Positions 1 through 9,678 of a stretch of DNA of 64,000 bases are shown here, piece by piece. The DNA is taken from contig NZ_QNRC01000017.1 in the NCBI RefSeq assembly GCF_003709565.1, positions 1 through 64,000 of the forward strand, written 5' to 3'. The stretch comes from Paracoccus sigandri (GTDB taxonomy: Bacteria > Pseudomonadota > Alphaproteobacteria > Rhodobacterales > Rhodobacteraceae). The first letter of the stretch is position 1; the number at the start of each line of letters is the position of its first letter. Both the position numbers and the translations under genes were made by a program. The notes beneath the pieces were generated by a model. The model had not been told where the DNA came from and searched no databases. It saw only the letters and a program-made list of their open reading frames with translations.

Positions 1-24
1 GGCCGTTCGAGAGCGTCCGGTGGG

Positions 25-47
25 AAAACGATCCGCCGGATCGTTTT
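25..47. repeat. Perfect inverted repeat beside the IS5-type remnant
   Basis: Two 11-base arms, AAAACGATCCG and CGGATCGTTTT, flank a single C. The repeat lies just before the first recognisable transposase codons. It could be part of the element's non-coding structure or a recombination target; the sequence alone does not decide. Confidence 0.6.
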
Positions 48-84
48 CTGGACCACCTTCCACTTCTCGACCAAGATCCATCTC

Positions 85-505
85 CGCGTCAACGGCGCTG
101 GCCTCCCGATGAGAACCGAGATCACGCCGGGGCAGGATTCCGATTGCACCGGCTATGACCTGGTGATGGCCGACAACCTGCCGCAGCCCGCCGTTCTGGT
201 CGCTGACAGGGGCTATGGCTTTGATAAAATTCGGGAAGACATCGAGAGCCGCAACGCCCTGCCGATGATCCCGATGCGCAAGAACCGGAAGGTTCGCAAG
301 GTCGTCGACATGACCATCTACACGCTACGCAACATGGTCGAACGCGTTCGCCCGTTCTCTCGAACCGGTGGCGTTCACGGGCTCACTCGACAAGCTGAAG
401 AACACCCGGCGGCTGGCAACCCGCCACGATAAAACCGCAGACAGTTTCCTCGGGTTCGTCGACCTCGCCTGCATCATGTCGAAATGGAAGAGAGAATGGC
501 GCTGA
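85..505 (+). pseudogene. IS5-family (IS427-type) transposase, 3' remnant
   Basis: The reading frame from about 85 gives STKIHLRVNGAGLP, then a DDE-transposase-like stretch with VLVADRGY and MIPMRKNRK. This matches the C-terminal half of the second ORF of IS427-group elements. After NMVER (about 350) the frame carries roughly 40 extra bases and is lost. The family's terminal block resumes in another frame as KLKNTRRLATR and DKTADSFLGFVDLACI up to a stop near 505. The N-terminal half is absent. This is a dead element, disrupted by insertion and frameshift. No terminal inverted repeat or target duplication can be assigned because the window starts inside the locus. Confidence 0.8.
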
Positions 506-1131
506 AAGTAGGCGACACGCTGGTCCTGGCCTACCGCGGCACCGGAAGGCGGAAGGGGAGTGCGCCCTACCTCGCGTTGTGTTCAAGCACCTATGTAGCC
601 CAGGATCAGGCGTGGAAGTTGATCTCGCACCAACAGACACCCGCTGCCTGACCTGCGCGGGATCATCTTGCCCTGTGCCGTGCGACCCGGCTCCGGCATG
701 TCGGGCAACCCGCGATCGCTTGATGCCACACCGCTTTCCGCCAGAATCCGGTCGTCCAGCGGAAGATCGGTGAGCAGACGTTCCCCGAGGGCGGCGCGCC
801 GTTCGCAGAAGGGCAGGACCGGAGACGCCGCCTTTGCCATGCCTTGCGGCTGCGGCCACATCATCCTCGCCCCTTCGGGGTGGTGTTGGTCCAGGTCCTG
901 GCATGCTGGCAGCGGAAACCGACTCCCGCGATGGCGCCGTGCCGGTTCCTTGCGCCGCTGGGATTCCTGTTCGGGATCAACCACGTCAGAGCCCCTGTTC
1001 CACACCGTTCGACGGGGAGGCGGCTTGCTGGTCCGGCCGGCGCGGATAGGCGGGTGTTGGCGATGGGGCTGGCTTGGCGCCGGGGCAGGGATCGTCGGCC
1101 AGTCGCCGCTGACCCCGGTCCGCATGCCCCG
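506..1131. other. Non-coding or unassigned stretch
   Basis: About 0.6 kb lies between the transposase remnant and the end of the eCIS operon. Several overlapping open frames exist on both strands, as expected at this GC content, but none has a family signature, good start context or neighbour support. On the minus strand a short piece around 700-800 (LTDLPLDDRILAESG) weakly resembles the DUF1127 small-protein motif. That is too weak to call a gene. Confidence 0.5.
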
Positions 1132-1551
1132 TCATGTGGATTTGCCGGAGCGGGGCGCTTTCGGTTTCGCCGCCTTGGTCGTCCTGGCCGCGGTGGCGCG
1201 CTTGGCCTTGGCCGGTTTTTCGGTCGTTGCGCTTGACTGCCGGGTGGGCCGGGGACCGGGTGCGGGGCTTGGATCGGGCCGCTGGGGCGCCCGCTCTTCC
1301 CATGACCTGGCCTCCTTCTCCAGGGCCTTGCGCAGGCGTTTCTGCGCCTCGATTGCCGCGACCAGCCGTTTTTCGGTTTCGGCGCGCTGGCGTTCCAGCA
1401 GGTTCAGGCGGGCGTCGACGCGTTCGATCCTGGCGCGATACAGGTTGGCGGGGCGGGCCAGATCGGCTTCGCTCCGCTTCTCCTGGGCGGCCTCGCGGGC
1501 GGTCGCGGCCAGTTCCTTGGCGTGTTGCCGGATCAGGTCTGACAGGTCCAT
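1132..1551 (-). CDS. Small coiled-coil protein at the end of the eCIS operon
   Basis: The product is 139 residues of unknown function. Residues 1-75 are rich in Ala, Glu, Arg and Leu with heptad-like spacing, so a coiled coil is likely. Residues 85-139 are a Pro/Lys/Ala-rich basic tail resembling histone-H1-like or linker sequences. There is no signal peptide or membrane segment. It starts 12 bases after the beta-helix gene, in the same direction, and is the last gene of the run. It may be an assembly or cargo accessory factor, but nothing in the sequence proves a role. Coding status rests on operon position and the coherent helix-forming composition. Confidence 0.6.
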   Translation of the reverse strand: MDLSDLIRQHAKELAATAREAAQEKRSEADLARPANLYRARIERVDARLNLLERQRAETEKRLVAAIEAQKRLRKALEKEARSWEERAPQRPDPSPAPGPRPTRQSSATTEKPAKAKRATAARTTKAAKPKAPRSGKST

Positions 1552-1563
1552 CTGGCTCTCCTT

Positions 1564-4500
1564 TCAGGTGTCCAGGTTGAAATTGGCGACGGGCATCGGC
1601 ACAGTCGCGCCCTGGATGGGCGGCGCCTCGGCGACATTGCCGAGATAGGTCGAGGTGACGCCGTTCAGATTGACCGGGAAATACTGCCCGGCCAGCGACT
1701 TGATGTGGTTGCCGACGATCACCCCCCGATGGCCGCGCAAGCTTACGGTGGCGCGGCGGTCATCGGGCGGCGGCGAGAAGTGCAGGCAGTAGTTGTCGCT
1801 GAAGGTCACGCGCTCGAACCGGATGACCAGGTTGTCGGTCAGCCGCTGCTCCAGCAGTTCGACCAGCGCGGTCTGGCCGGTGCCGATGAAGCTGTTGCCC
1901 AGGATCTTGACCGGGAAGCCCAGGACAAGCCGCCGATCGCCGAAATTGACCGAGGCCTCCAGCAAGCCGCGCAGGCGCATCGCCCGGTCCTCGTTGGCCG
2001 CGTCGCGGGTCTGGCCGCCGCCATAGGTCACGAGGTTGCCCTGGACCAGGGCCTCCAGGATCAGGTCGCCCAGGATGCCGATGGCGGTGGCGGAGGAGGA
2101 GGAGCCGTTCCGGCCTTCGCCGGTATCCATCACCTCGTTGCCGGTGATCGTGGCCTCGCCCAGCACCAGGAAGGCGGCGATGCCCAGCCCCTGGTCCGCG
2201 GCCGAACCGCAGCGGATCACCCGGTTGCGGTCGATCAGGCTGCGCTCGGTCGTGGCCGCGATCAGCACCCCGCCTTGCCCGCAATCGCGCAGGCTGTTGC
2301 CGGTGATGGCCGGGGCCTCCATGCGCAGGGCGACGATGCCGAAGCCGCCGCCCTCGATGCGGTTGTCCCGCAGGCGGCAGCGATCGCCCTCGACGGCGCC
2401 GATGGCCGCGGCCGCGCCGAGGATGGTGTTGCCCGCGACATCCATGTCGTCGCAGCCGTTCAGGAAGATCCCGAGCGTCGTATTGCCCAGCTCGCCGCCA
2501 TCGATGCGGTTGCCCGCGATCCGGCAATGCGCGGCGGCGATGCCGAAGATGCCCGATTGCGGGCCTTCGACGGTATTGCCGCCCACCGTCACGTCGTCGG
2601 TGCGGGCGGCGGCGGCGCCGTCGGGATTGGTCGCGCCCAGGACGATCCCGACCGCCGAAAGGCCGGGGGGCCGGGACTGGTAGCGGCAGTGATTGCCGCT
2701 GGCCACCGAATGCGCGCCCGCGATCCGGATGCCGACGCGCGGTGCGCTGCCATAGGTGACGGCATTGCCGCTGACGGTGGCGTACTCGGGCGCCATGTCG
2801 ATGCCGAAGACCAGCGACGGCGGGGCATTGCCCGGCGGCAGGTCGGCCAGTTCGATCACGCAGCCGGTGACCCGCGAATTCGTGGCCAGCGATGCCGGCG
2901 GGGCGCTCGGGTCGTCGTTCACGACCACCCCGGCCAGCGCGCCCCTGATGGTGCAGTCCCGCACGGTGATCGGGCCGGTGGCATCCGCCATGCCGATGCC
3001 GATCAGCGCGGGCTGGCCGCGCGCATTGGCCAGCGCCATCACGCAATCGCCGACCACGATATCGCCGCTGTTCTCGTCCGCCACCACCCCCGCCAGCGCC
3101 CGCGAGATGCGGCAATTCGCGACCGTCACGTCATTGGCATTGCTGATGCGGATGGCGGTGCCGATCCCCACCTGCAGCGCGCTGAAGTCGCAATCGCTGA
3201 CCGTGACATCCTCGACCCCGTCCATGCCCAGCAGGCGGTTGTTCGCGCCCTCGGCCCCCTCGCCGACAAAAGCGAGGGTGTGGATGCGGATGCGCGAGAC
3301 GGGATCGGCCAGCGTGCCCGCCAGTTGCAGCGCGGGCTCGTTCGGCGGGGCGCGCAGGGTCACGCCCCTGGCTTCACCATGCAGGGTGACGTCGGAGCGC
3401 GCCAGGACCAGCGTGCGCGGCAGGACATGCTCGCCCGGCTTCAGGCAGATGCAGCCGCCGGCCAGAGGCAGGCCATCGATGGCCTGCTGGATATCCTCGC
3501 CGGGCTGGATGACGAAGGTGCAGCAGCAGACCTCGTCCGGGTCGATCGGATCGCGGCAATCCTCGACGGGCTCGGCAAAGCCGCCCGCGCCGCCCTCCAG
3601 CACCGCGAGCCGGGCATAATGGTGATGCGTGCCATGCGGCGGCGCATCGGCCAGCATGTCGATGGTGCCCGTGGCGGCGCGGGCGCGGAAGATCCAGTGA
3701 TCGCCCACGCGCACCCGCTGCGGACCGGGGGCAAAGCCGATCCCGACCGCGATCCCGGCCTCCAGTTCGACGAATTCGCCGGGGGGCGGGGCGGGAAAGA
3801 CGCCCGGCCCCGCGGCATCGGTCAGATCCGCCAGCACCGCCCCGCCCGAGGCGCGGACCACGCCGCCCTGGTCCCAGCGGATGATGCGCAGGTTCAGGTC
3901 GGGCGTCGGCACGCCATCGGCATCGACCGGGAACGTCCCCGCCGGAATGGCGCCGTCGAAGGTCAGCACGTTCGTCGCCGGATCGGCGGTGGCGACCATG
4001 CGCATCAGGCCGGGCTGGCCCGCGAATTCCAGCCGGTCGTCGATCAGCTCGATCCAGTCGCCGGGAACGAAGCGATGCACGTCGTCGCGCGCGACTTGCG
4101 CCACGGTGATCCGGGTGGCGCTGTCGATGCTGACGACCCGCGTGGCGACCGAAGCGTTGACCCGCGACCATTTCAGCAGCGCCCGGCCATCGGCGGCCAG
4201 GCCGTGCGTTTCCACGCGATAGGTGCGGTTCTCGGTCGTGCGCAGCTGCTGGCCCGGCGGGATCTCGCAGGGGTTGTCGGGGTCGCTGACCGGCACCAGA
4301 AAACTGCTGAGCCGTATCGAGGAGGGCGCGATCAAGCCGGCCCAGTCGGCGATCTCGTCATCCGGCGTGGCGCAGGTCACGCCGTCGGCCACGGGCAGGC
4401 TGCGGACCTGCCAGACCGTCTGGCTGCGCCCGGCCGTATCGACGCCAAGCGCGGGCTCGACCAGCGAGGGATCCTTCAGGTGGTTCACCTCGCGCCGCCA

Positions 4501-4929
4501 GACGTCCAGATAGACCAGGTGATCGCCCGCCGCGGGATCGGGCGGGGCCGTGCCCGGCAGATAGGGCTGCTGGTCGAAGGGCACGGCGGTCGAGGACCGC
4601 AGCTCGGCATGGGCCGCGTCGAAGCCGACCGTGCCGCCCTGCGCTGCCGTCAGCCCGTGGTTTTCGGCCAGAAGCCCGTCCACATACATCCGGCCCACGC
4701 CGATCAGCACCTCTCCGCCACCGCCAAGCGTGATGCGGAAGCTTTCGGGCAGGCCCGCCGGATAGCCCGCGCGCCCGATCATGTCCATCGTCTGGACCCG
4801 CCAGCGCCGGTCGCGGGCCTCGGCGGCCGCGTTCTGTTCGGAATCCAGCGTCAGCTTGCCCTGCGCGATCAGAAGATCGCCGTGATTGTCGCGGGGATCG
4901 AAGGTCTTGCCTGAAATATCCATGGTCAT
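1564..4929 (-). CDS. DUF6519 / right-handed beta-helix protein of the eCIS (putative fibre or tip)
   Basis: The product is 1121 residues. The N-terminal part (about 1-350) begins with SGKTFDPRDNHGDLLIAQGK and fits the DUF6519 domain found in phage-tail-like clusters. Around residue 468 a CCC cluster leads into a pectate-lyase-like start (QPGEDIQQAIDGLP). From there to about 1100 runs a ladder of short repeats of the type 'VTVSDCDFS', 'VTVANCRIS' and 'ITVRDCTIR', typical of a right-handed parallel beta-helix. Such proteins serve as tail spikes, needle-like receptor binders or surface glycan binders. No catalytic carbohydrate-active motif is evident. It is second to last in the operon, 21 bases after the gpI-like gene, the place where tail fibre genes usually sit. 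The receptor-binding role is inferred. Confidence 0.75.
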   Translation of the reverse strand: MTMDISGKTFDPRDNHGDLLIAQGKLTLDSEQNAAAEARDRRWRVQTMDMIGRAGYPAGLPESFRITLGGGGEVLIGVGRMYVDGLLAENHGLTAAQGGTVGFDAAHAELRSSTAVPFDQQPYLPGTAPPDPAAGDHLVYLDVWRREVNHLKDPSLVEPALGVDTAGRSQTVWQVRSLPVADGVTCATPDDEIADWAGLIAPSSIRLSSFLVPVSDPDNPCEIPPGQQLRTTENRTYRVETHGLAADGRALLKWSRVNASVATRVVSIDSATRITVAQVARDDVHRFVPGDWIELIDDRLEFAGQPGLMRMVATADPATNVLTFDGAIPAGTFPVDADGVPTPDLNLRIIRWDQGGVVRASGGAVLADLTDAAGPGVFPAPPPGEFVELEAGIAVGIGFAPGPQRVRVGDHWIFRARAATGTIDMLADAPPHGTHHHYARLAVLEGGAGGFAEPVEDCRDPIDPDEVCCCTFVIQPGEDIQQAIDGLPLAGGCICLKPGEHVLPRTLVLARSDVTLHGEARGVTLRAPPNEPALQLAGTLADPVSRIRIHTLAFVGEGAEGANNRLLGMDGVEDVTVSDCDFSALQVGIGTAIRISNANDVTVANCRISRALAGVVADENSGDIVVGDCVMALANARGQPALIGIGMADATGPITVRDCTIRGALAGVVVNDDPSAPPASLATNSRVTGCVIELADLPPGNAPPSLVFGIDMAPEYATVSGNAVTYGSAPRVGIRIAGAHSVASGNHCRYQSRPPGLSAVGIVLGATNPDGAAAARTDDVTVGGNTVEGPQSGIFGIAAAHCRIAGNRIDGGELGNTTLGIFLNGCDDMDVAGNTILGAAAAIGAVEGDRCRLRDNRIEGGGFGIVALRMEAPAITGNSLRDCGQGGVLIAATTERSLIDRNRVIRCGSAADQGLGIAAFLVLGEATITGNEVMDTGEGRNGSSSSATAIGILGDLILEALVQGNLVTYGGGQTRDAANEDRAMRLRGLLEASVNFGDRRLVLGFPVKILGNSFIGTGQTALVELLEQRLTDNLVIRFERVTFSDNYCLHFSPPPDDRRATVSLRGHRGVIVGNHIKSLAGQYFPVNLNGVTSTYLGNVAEAPPIQGATVPMPVANFNLDT

Positions 4930-4950
4930 TGCCTGGGCCCTCCAATCCGG

Positions 4951-6960
4951 TCAGGTCTGGAACATGATGCCGGCCTCGAGGCCGACGGGCAGGTATTCGT
5001 CCATGCGCAGGCGCAGGTTGGCCAGGCGCTGGGGTGCGAAAAGCTTGTGATACGCGCCCATCTCGCCCTCGTCGTCGGCGCCGGTGGCGATGCCCGGAAA
5101 GCCGCCGCGCGACAGTTGCAGATAGGCGGGCCGGCCATAGCGGCGGTCGGTGAACAGCGGCTGCGCCCAGGCCCTTTGGGCGGCGGGCGCAAGCTCGGGC
5201 AGGCAGCGATGGCGGCGCGGCGTGCGGGCATCGGGCGGGGTGACGCTGAAGCGGATGCAGCCGATCTGCCGCCGGACGGCGCGGACGGAGGCGCTCCAGC
5301 CATCGGCGGGGGCAAGCCGCGCATCCAGGATGCAGTTCGAGACCAGCGGCATGGACTGCGCATGGATCTTGCCGATCAGCGTGCAATCGACGGCCTGCAG
5401 GGGACCGCCCGCCGCCTCGTCGTCGGGCGCGGCGAAGGCCACGCCGGTCGGCGTGCCCGCATCGACGATGCTGTCCTGCAATGAGACCTCGCTGTCGGGC
5501 ACGCAGCGGATCGGGCCCAGGATCGAGGCGCGGATCTCGACCGCGACATTCGGGGCCTCGACGATCAGCGAGGGCGCGCCGGGCGAGGCCGGGCTGCCGT
5601 CATGGTTCAGCGACAGCCCCGGCACCAGCGTCACATGCGACAGGATCAGCCGCCTTATCCCCGACGCGGCGCTTACGCGGAGGGCGCCGCCGGCGATCAG
5701 CAGCCCGTCCAGCACGACCTCGGCCCCGTCGCCGCCGGCGATGGCCAGGTCCCCGGCCATGAGGATCGTCGGGCGCTGTTCATTGGCCGCGCGCAGGCCC
5801 AGCCGGGCATCGGCGGCGGGGTCCAGCGCGGGCGTCAGGGGGAAGATGCCGCTGTCGGCGATCTCGACCACGCCGCCGCCCGCGACGCCGTCGATCAGCG
5901 GTTGCAGGTCATCGCCGTGCCGTGCCGGGACGAGGGGTTGCAGTCCCGCGTCCATGTCGGCGGCGCGGTCATAGCTGCCGCCGCCGATGGGGAAGGGCGT
6001 GCCGTAGTGATAGCTGACCGTCACCGATGTCGGCGCGGGGGCGGTCGAGGGAAAGGCGATGCGCCCGCGCTCGGGGTCGATATCCACGCCCGAGGGCGGG
6101 TCATGCGCCCAGGTCCCGCCCTCGTCGGCCAGATAGCTGGCGCGGACCTGGTCTTCCGGCACCGGCACGCCATCGACCACCACCCGCAGGTCGCGCGGAT
6201 AATAGGCGGCGCGGTGGTCGCGCAGCGCCAGGATGCCGATGCGGTCGGGCATGTCCAGCGGGCCGGCAAGATGGGTGATGTCCGGCTCGGTCCGTCCGGC
6301 CGAGAACAGCGGCTGGTCGGCGCCGAGCGGGCTGAAGAACCAGCGATGCCCGTCCAGCCGGAAGGCGGGCGCATCGCGCACCGGCAGGGCGGCCAGCCGC
6401 CACAGGTGGATGCCGATGTTGCGGACATTGTGCCGCCCTTCGCCCGGCTGGATGCGGCCCAGGGCCAGCGTCCGGGCGCTGGCGTCGAAGGCGCCGTCCA
6501 GCGGGCGCAGCGGGTCGGGGCGGCCGGGCGAAGGGGTGCCGGTCGACCGGGCGCGGACATGGTTCATGTTCTGCGTCCAGATCAGCCGCTGGAAATATTC
6601 GACCGCATGGGCGGGCCAGCCGGTCACGTCGCGGGCCAGCGCCTCCAGCGCGGTGACGGTGCCCTTGCGCTTGCGCCGGGCGATCTCGCCCGCGACCAGC
6701 GCGCGGGGATTGGCGATCCGGGCCGTCACCCCGTGGATCGGGCGAAAGCCGATCAGGTCGCCGATATAGGCGGTCAGCCAGGGGGCGCAGGTCTCGATGA
6801 ACTGGTCGTCATAGAGGCGGCGAATGTCCTCTTCCAGGATGGCGGATTGCAGGCCCAGGATCTGGATCAGCTGGCGCAGCGCGCCATCGGATTCGCCGTC
6901 GCGCAACCGCATGATGGCGGGCAGCCGGTCGTAGAGCTGGGGGGCGGAAAACAGCGTCAT
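4951..6960 (-). CDS. gpI-like baseplate wedge/tail protein (Afp12-type position)
   Basis: The product is 669 residues. The start ATG at 6960 overlaps the stop of the preceding baseplate gene as ATGA; a longer upstream reading of the same frame only shadows that gene. Residues 1-130 (MTLFSAPQLYDRLP, then YDDQFIETCAPWLTAYIGDLIG) match the P2 gpI-type tail domain: tail proteins that join the wedge to fibres. The middle (about 350-560) carries beta-strand repeats such as VLDGLLIAGG and LILSHVTLVPG, like a small beta-helix. It follows two gpJ-like genes and precedes the beta-helix protein, so it probably connects baseplate and fibre. Confidence 0.75.
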   Translation of the reverse strand: MTLFSAPQLYDRLPAIMRLRDGESDGALRQLIQILGLQSAILEEDIRRLYDDQFIETCAPWLTAYIGDLIGFRPIHGVTARIANPRALVAGEIARRKRKGTVTALEALARDVTGWPAHAVEYFQRLIWTQNMNHVRARSTGTPSPGRPDPLRPLDGAFDASARTLALGRIQPGEGRHNVRNIGIHLWRLAALPVRDAPAFRLDGHRWFFSPLGADQPLFSAGRTEPDITHLAGPLDMPDRIGILALRDHRAAYYPRDLRVVVDGVPVPEDQVRASYLADEGGTWAHDPPSGVDIDPERGRIAFPSTAPAPTSVTVSYHYGTPFPIGGGSYDRAADMDAGLQPLVPARHGDDLQPLIDGVAGGGVVEIADSGIFPLTPALDPAADARLGLRAANEQRPTILMAGDLAIAGGDGAEVVLDGLLIAGGALRVSAASGIRRLILSHVTLVPGLSLNHDGSPASPGAPSLIVEAPNVAVEIRASILGPIRCVPDSEVSLQDSIVDAGTPTGVAFAAPDDEAAGGPLQAVDCTLIGKIHAQSMPLVSNCILDARLAPADGWSASVRAVRRQIGCIRFSVTPPDARTPRRHRCLPELAPAAQRAWAQPLFTDRRYGRPAYLQLSRGGFPGIATGADDEGEMGAYHKLFAPQRLANLRLRMDEYLPVGLEAGIMFQT

Positions 6961-9677
6961 GGCATCACCGTGATCTGGTCGAGGGGGCCCGGATGCAGGG
7001 TCAGAAGCTCGGCCCCGACGGCCTCGCCCGCGCCCAGCATCCGCATCGGCTCGGCATGGAGGCCGGGCAGGTTGGCCTCGGGCAAGGGCGTGCCGTCGGG
7101 GGCGGTGCTGCGGTGCAGCCGGGTCATGTCCACGGCGATCACGCCCGGCACCCGATGGATTTCCGCCACCACTTCCGACATCCACACGGTCTGCGAGAAC
7201 CGCCTTGCGGCAAAGCCGAAGCTCTCGCGCAGCCGCGCCGTCACCGCCGCCAGCACCTGCTCGGGCAGATGCGCCGGATCCAGCTTCAGCGCCGCGCCCA
7301 GGCGGAAGGCCGCGGGCCGGAAGCTGGAGATCAGCACCCGCCGATAGGGATCGGAATGGGCGGCGATGGCCGCGGCCAGCCCCTCGTGCAGCGCGCTGCC
7401 GGGCGGCACCTGCTCGCCGTCCTCGCCCGCCACGGTCAGATGCACGAATTGCCGCACGCCGTCGGCCAGCAGGCGCGCCTCGGCCTTGGCGATGCCGGCG
7501 AAACCCTGTGCCAGGTCCTGGTAGTCGATGGCCGAGACGGCCCGGTCCAGCGTCCGCACGGTCAGGGGCGCATTGCCGCGGATCTCCTCGACCCCCTCGG
7601 GATCGGCGCCGCCGGACGAGGCCAACGGGTTCACCGCCGAGGACAGGCCAAGCGGGCGGCTCATCAGGATGTTCAGCGCACCCGCGCCGACCCGGCCTTG
7701 CAGTCCCAGCCCCTTGCGGAACCGGGCGCGGATGTTCTGGCTGCCGCTTGGCGGGCGCGCGCCGGTCAGCCCGTCGCCGAAGCGGATCGCCGTCCTGCCC
7801 GCCGGGTCGATGCTGGTGGTATAGACGTGGTCCTTGGGCCCGGATTCCAGCAGATGCGGCACCTCGGACCAGAGGATGTCGTTCACCCGCAGCTCCAGCG
7901 TGGGCGCGGCGCCCGAGGCGCTGGCATCGGTCACATGGGTTTGCGGCGCCTGCGTCAGATCCAGGGTCAGGAAGGGCGCGGCCGCATCGCCGCCGCCCAG
8001 CATCTCGGCCACGGTCTCGCCATGGCTGGCGGGGGCGACATTGGCGTTGATGCGGACCGAGGCACGGTCGAACCCGCCGGGCAGGGCGGGGGTGAAGCGG
8101 ATCGACGTGCCGCCCCCCAGGTGGAAGTCGTGGACCACCTCGTCCAGCGTGGCGATCAGCGTGGTCGTCGCCTGCCCGTCCCCCAGGCGCCGCCCGCCGA
8201 TGGCGATGCGCTGGCCCGCCTGCAACCCCGGCGCATAGCCCTGCAGGGGCATCGGCGCGGCCGATCCGCCGCTCAGCGACAATTCCAGCGGGGGCCGCGC
8301 CAGGAACAGGGTTTCCGCCGCGAAATAGGCCGTGGTCCCCCGGATCGATAGCGAGCCGAACCCCGAGGCCGAATCCAGCCGCAGCATCGTGGCCTTGCCC
8401 GAGACCGAAAACCGCGAGATCGAGGTCTCGGCCACGCTCTCCGCCACGCCCGAGACCCAGTTGTCGCCGTCGCGCAGCACGACATGGCCGCCCTGTGCCA
8501 GCAGGGGCTGCGCGCCCTCCAGATAGGTGGTGGCGTTGCTGTCGCCGTCCAGCACGGTCAGCATGCCGTCGGCCCAATTCGCCGACTGGCCCGCGAAGGG
8601 GCCGGTGATGACGCCGTTGACCACGACGACGCCGTCATGGACCTCGTAATTCGGGACCGATCCGGTCAGGGCGATGGGCAGCGTGTCGAAGGGCGGCGCG
8701 GCATGGCCGAAGATCGGGGCATGGGCGCGGAACAGCGTGACGAAGGGCCGGGGCGGCGGGGCGCTGGCGAAGGTGGCAAGGATCTGGTCGCCGTCATGGC
8801 CGGCCGCCATGGTTTCGGCGGCGAAATCGTCCGCGTCCATGATTCGGTCCAGATAGGCGCCGGCCGGGGCGGGCGGAGTGGCAAAGCCCATGAACAGCGG
8901 CATCGTCCCTTCATGGATCGGGCCCGCCGGCAGCAGGCGGATCCCGAGCCGGGTGAAATCGCGCGCCTCGGGGTCGGCCAGCCGGTCGCCCGCCAGCCGC
9001 TCGATCTGCGTGACCAGGCCGAAGAACGACCCGCCCGCCCCGCGCCAATGGACCGCGTCGCCCGGCAGCGCCGACAGCGCATGGCCCTCGATCCACAGCT
9101 GGCTGGTGGTGCCGTCCAGCAGATGCGGCTGGTCCAGGCGCGGGCGCAGGGCGTTCCAGGCCGGGCGGGCCTCGATGGTGCGGGTGGTCTCGTAGATGAC
9201 GGCGGGCTTGTCCTGGGTCGGCGTCGACTGGACCTTCAGCCCCGCCGCCAGCGTCGCGCGGGATGGCGCGCCCGCGGCGGCGTCCATGGTGAAGGCGATA
9301 TCGGCCACCGCCGCCACGCCCGGCGCCGGGCGATAGCCGATCAGCCGCGCCAGCTGATGGGCCGAGTCCGGTTCCTGCGCCGTGCGCAGCAGGTTTTCGC
9401 CAAGCAGGCGCTCGTTGTAGAAGGTCAGGATGTCGCCCGCGACCGCCCAGGCGTCGATCAGCGCGATGGTCGGGTCTTGCGGATCGCGCGTGCTGAGCCC
9501 GGCCAGCACGCCCGCCTCGGCCGAACCCAGCCGCGCCAGCATCGTGTCGCGAAAGCTCTGCCAATCGCCCGAGCGATAGCCGATTTCGGGCAGAAGCGGC
9601 GCGTTCTCGGGCAGGACGGGGGCGCGGGCGGCGGTCCCCTCGCAGCAGCCGCAGGTGCATCGGGTGCCGCAGGTCAT
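6957..9677 (-). CDS. gpJ-like baseplate assembly protein, copy 1, with Cys-rich N-terminus
   Basis: The product is 906 residues. It fits the 'putative baseplate assembly protein' family (Baseplate_J/gp6-like, Afp11 role), which forms the wedge ring around the hub. The N-terminal region (YRSGDWQSFRDTMLARL, then DPTIALIDAWAVAGDILTFY) is typical of the large family members. The C-terminal third (about 600-880) contains the gpJ-like fold with RTLDRAVSAIDYQDLAQ. Residues 3, 7, 9, 11 and 12 are all Cys, an unusual cluster that could bind metal. It starts one base after the stop of copy 2 and overlaps the gpI-like gene by four bases. Nothing suggests truncation. Confidence 0.85.
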   Translation of the reverse strand: MTCGTRCTCGCCEGTAARAPVLPENAPLLPEIGYRSGDWQSFRDTMLARLGSAEAGVLAGLSTRDPQDPTIALIDAWAVAGDILTFYNERLLGENLLRTAQEPDSAHQLARLIGYRPAPGVAAVADIAFTMDAAAGAPSRATLAAGLKVQSTPTQDKPAVIYETTRTIEARPAWNALRPRLDQPHLLDGTTSQLWIEGHALSALPGDAVHWRGAGGSFFGLVTQIERLAGDRLADPEARDFTRLGIRLLPAGPIHEGTMPLFMGFATPPAPAGAYLDRIMDADDFAAETMAAGHDGDQILATFASAPPPRPFVTLFRAHAPIFGHAAPPFDTLPIALTGSVPNYEVHDGVVVVNGVITGPFAGQSANWADGMLTVLDGDSNATTYLEGAQPLLAQGGHVVLRDGDNWVSGVAESVAETSISRFSVSGKATMLRLDSASGFGSLSIRGTTAYFAAETLFLARPPLELSLSGGSAAPMPLQGYAPGLQAGQRIAIGGRRLGDGQATTTLIATLDEVVHDFHLGGGTSIRFTPALPGGFDRASVRINANVAPASHGETVAEMLGGGDAAAPFLTLDLTQAPQTHVTDASASGAAPTLELRVNDILWSEVPHLLESGPKDHVYTTSIDPAGRTAIRFGDGLTGARPPSGSQNIRARFRKGLGLQGRVGAGALNILMSRPLGLSSAVNPLASSGGADPEGVEEIRGNAPLTVRTLDRAVSAIDYQDLAQGFAGIAKAEARLLADGVRQFVHLTVAGEDGEQVPPGSALHEGLAAAIAAHSDPYRRVLISSFRPAAFRLGAALKLDPAHLPEQVLAAVTARLRESFGFAARRFSQTVWMSEVVAEIHRVPGVIAVDMTRLHRSTAPDGTPLPEANLPGLHAEPMRMLGAGEAVGAELLTLHPGPLDQITVMP

Positions 9678-9678
9678 G

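Noticed and set aside
583..1125. Minus-strand gene with DUF1127-like motif
   Set aside because: Only about 15 residues are suggestive, and the rest of the frame has no similarity or good start.
1705..4914. Very long plus-strand open frame opposite the beta-helix gene
   Set aside because: Its product is compositionally odd (Ala, Asp, Arg, Gly, Gln, His only in repeated patterns) and mirrors the codons of the minus-strand gene; typical antisense shadow at high GC.
4951..8577. Extended 1208-codon reading of the gpI-like gene
   Set aside because: The N-terminal half is a frame shadow of the first J-type gene; the real protein starts at the ATGA overlap at 6960.
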